NCBI GenBank assembly: GCA_020438665.1
Contig: JAGQUE010000038.1
Coordinates: forward strand, 1-6,325
Direction: 5' to 3'
Source of the DNA: Nocardioidaceae bacterium
GTDB taxonomy: Bacteria > Actinomycetota > Actinomycetes > Propionibacteriales > Nocardioidaceae
DNA: 6,325 nucleotides
Shown: positions 5,598 to 6,325 of the stretch, in pieces
Layout: every line of letters begins with the position of its first letter
How positions within the stretch are numbered: position 1 is the first letter of the stretch
Translations under genes and position numbers: made by a program
The notes under the pieces: generated by a model
The model's database searches: none
What the model was told of the DNA's origin: nothing
What the model saw: the letters and a program-made list of their open reading frames with translations, nothing else

Positions 5598-6325
5598 GTG
5601 ACCAGTGAGTCATCGATCCAGGTCCGTGCCTGGGTCGAGCGCGCGTCCACCGCGGGCCGACGGGCGGCGCGGCTGCTTCCCGCGGGCGACCAGGCAGACG
5701 CCCCGCGCAGCGCCTGGAGCCACCTGCCGGCCGCCCTCGTCCTCGCGATCGGCCTGGCGCCGTTCGTCGCAGGTGAGGGCACTGCTCGCGACGTGGTCAT
5801 GCTGCTCGTGGCCGCGGCGGTCTATGTCGTCCTCGACCGCTGGGGGACCTGGCGCTGGCTCGCCGCGCTCGCAGCCGCGCCGGCGGCGTGGGCCCCGAGC
5901 CCTCCCAACACCGTGCCCTACGGCGACCTGACCGACGTCGAGACCTCGCTGCTGCTGATCGTCAGCATCATCATCGTGGCCGCCACCTGGCGGGCCTGGT
6001 CGCACGCGGCCGTGGTGGCGCCGGCGGTCACCGTGGCCGTCGCCGGCTTCGTGCTGTGGGAGACCACGCCGGGCGCGGGCGGGCTCACCGACAACCCGCT
6101 GACCGTGGCCGGAGACCACCCCGCGCCCAGCCTGGTGACCCTGCTCCTCCTCGTCTGCTGTGGGGCGATCGGCCTCGCTGCGGTGGCCGGCCTCGCGCGG
6201 GCCTCCGGCTCTGCCCTGCGCTGGCCGGCGCTCGTCCTCGTCGCCGTCCCGCTCGTCGCCGTGCTGGCCGCCTGGCCCGCCGGGCCCGCCGCGTGGCGGC
6301 ACGCCTGGGCGCTGATCCCGGGTGT
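5598..6325 (+). CDS. Polytopic membrane protein of unknown function (3' partial)
   Basis: The frame from GTG 5598 stays open to the window end; 242 residues are visible. Residues 1-42 are polar and basic and probably cytoplasmic. Hydrophobic segments follow near 43-59, 65-80, 86-100, 115-131, 135-155, 178-200 and 208-227, with short loops rich in Trp, Pro and Gly. Third codon positions are nearly all G or C, which supports real coding over the competing frames on both strands here. I recognise no motif. Two starts are possible: GTG 5598, 3 nt after GGGGGAG, or GTG 5577 (7 residues longer), 5 nt after AGAGG; an in-frame TGA at 5574 rules out anything earlier. It is in tandem with the 694-aa membrane protein after about 130 bp, so co-transcription and a shared envelope role are possible but unproven. 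Confidence 0.8.
   Translation, partial: MTSESSIQVRAWVERASTAGRRAARLLPAGDQADAPRSAWSHLPAALVLAIGLAPFVAGEGTARDVVMLLVAAAVYVVLDRWGTWRWLAALAAAPAAWAPSPPNTVPYGDLTDVETSLLLIVSIIIVAATWRAWSHAAVVAPAVTVAVAGFVLWETTPGAGGLTDNPLTVAGDHPAPSLVTLLLLVCCGAIGLAAVAGLARASGSALRWPALVLVAVPLVAVLAAWPAGPAAWRHAWALIPG

Noticed and set aside
5464..5601. A 45-codon ORF bridging the two membrane-protein genes
   Set aside because: Despite tidy overlaps at both ends, about a third of its codons end in A or T (GAA, ACT, CAT, CGT, CAA, CCT, ACA), unlike the flanking genes, and it has no dedicated ribosome binding site. Kept only as part of the regulatory finding.
5610..6302. A 230-codon minus-strand frame opposite the last gene
   Set aside because: Its protein is charged and low-complexity, while the + strand frame from 5598 has coherent membrane helices and the expected third-position bias.

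Overview
The window comes from a high-GC actinomycete. GC is roughly 70% by eye, third codon positions are almost all G or C, GTG starts are common, and one gene looks leaderless. Tyrosine is the exception: it is written TAT more often than TAC. The genus cannot be fixed from this window; an Intrasporangiaceae- or Nocardioidaceae-like actinomycete would fit.

Left part (1-1784, + strand): the 3' portion of a CcdA-type transmembrane thiol-electron carrier, then 57 bases later a membrane-anchored, outward-facing thioredoxin (CVYC active site) fused to a C-terminal rhodanese-like domain that has lost its catalytic cysteine. The two probably form one operon. CcdA would carry electrons from cytoplasmic thioredoxin across the membrane to the outer CxxC protein, a pairing typical of cytochrome c maturation or of extracytoplasmic disulfide reduction.

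Middle (1807-3228, - strand): a complete class-III PLP aminotransferase of the glutamate-1-semialdehyde aminomutase-like group, convergent with the thiol operon. The two stop codons lie in the arms of a short inverted repeat. A divergent intergenic region of about 150 bp (3229-3379) separates it from the right part and holds a 14-bp palindrome and a likely leaderless promoter, TAGATT, 6 nt ahead of a GTG start.

Right part (3380-6325, + strand): two polytopic membrane proteins of unknown function. The first (694 aa) has many membrane helices, an Asp-Asp motif after a helix as in GT-C glycosyltransferases, a soluble C-terminal domain, and an in-frame six-unit 15-bp tandem repeat near its N terminus. 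The second runs off the window end. The roughly 130 bp between them carries a strong Shine-Dalgarno with a tiny ORF and a small hairpin.

No mobile element, CRISPR array, tRNA or rRNA was seen. No clearly new multi-gene system is evident. The most distinctive items are the thioredoxin/cysteine-less rhodanese fusion beside CcdA, the coding tandem repeat, and the tyrosine codon anomaly.
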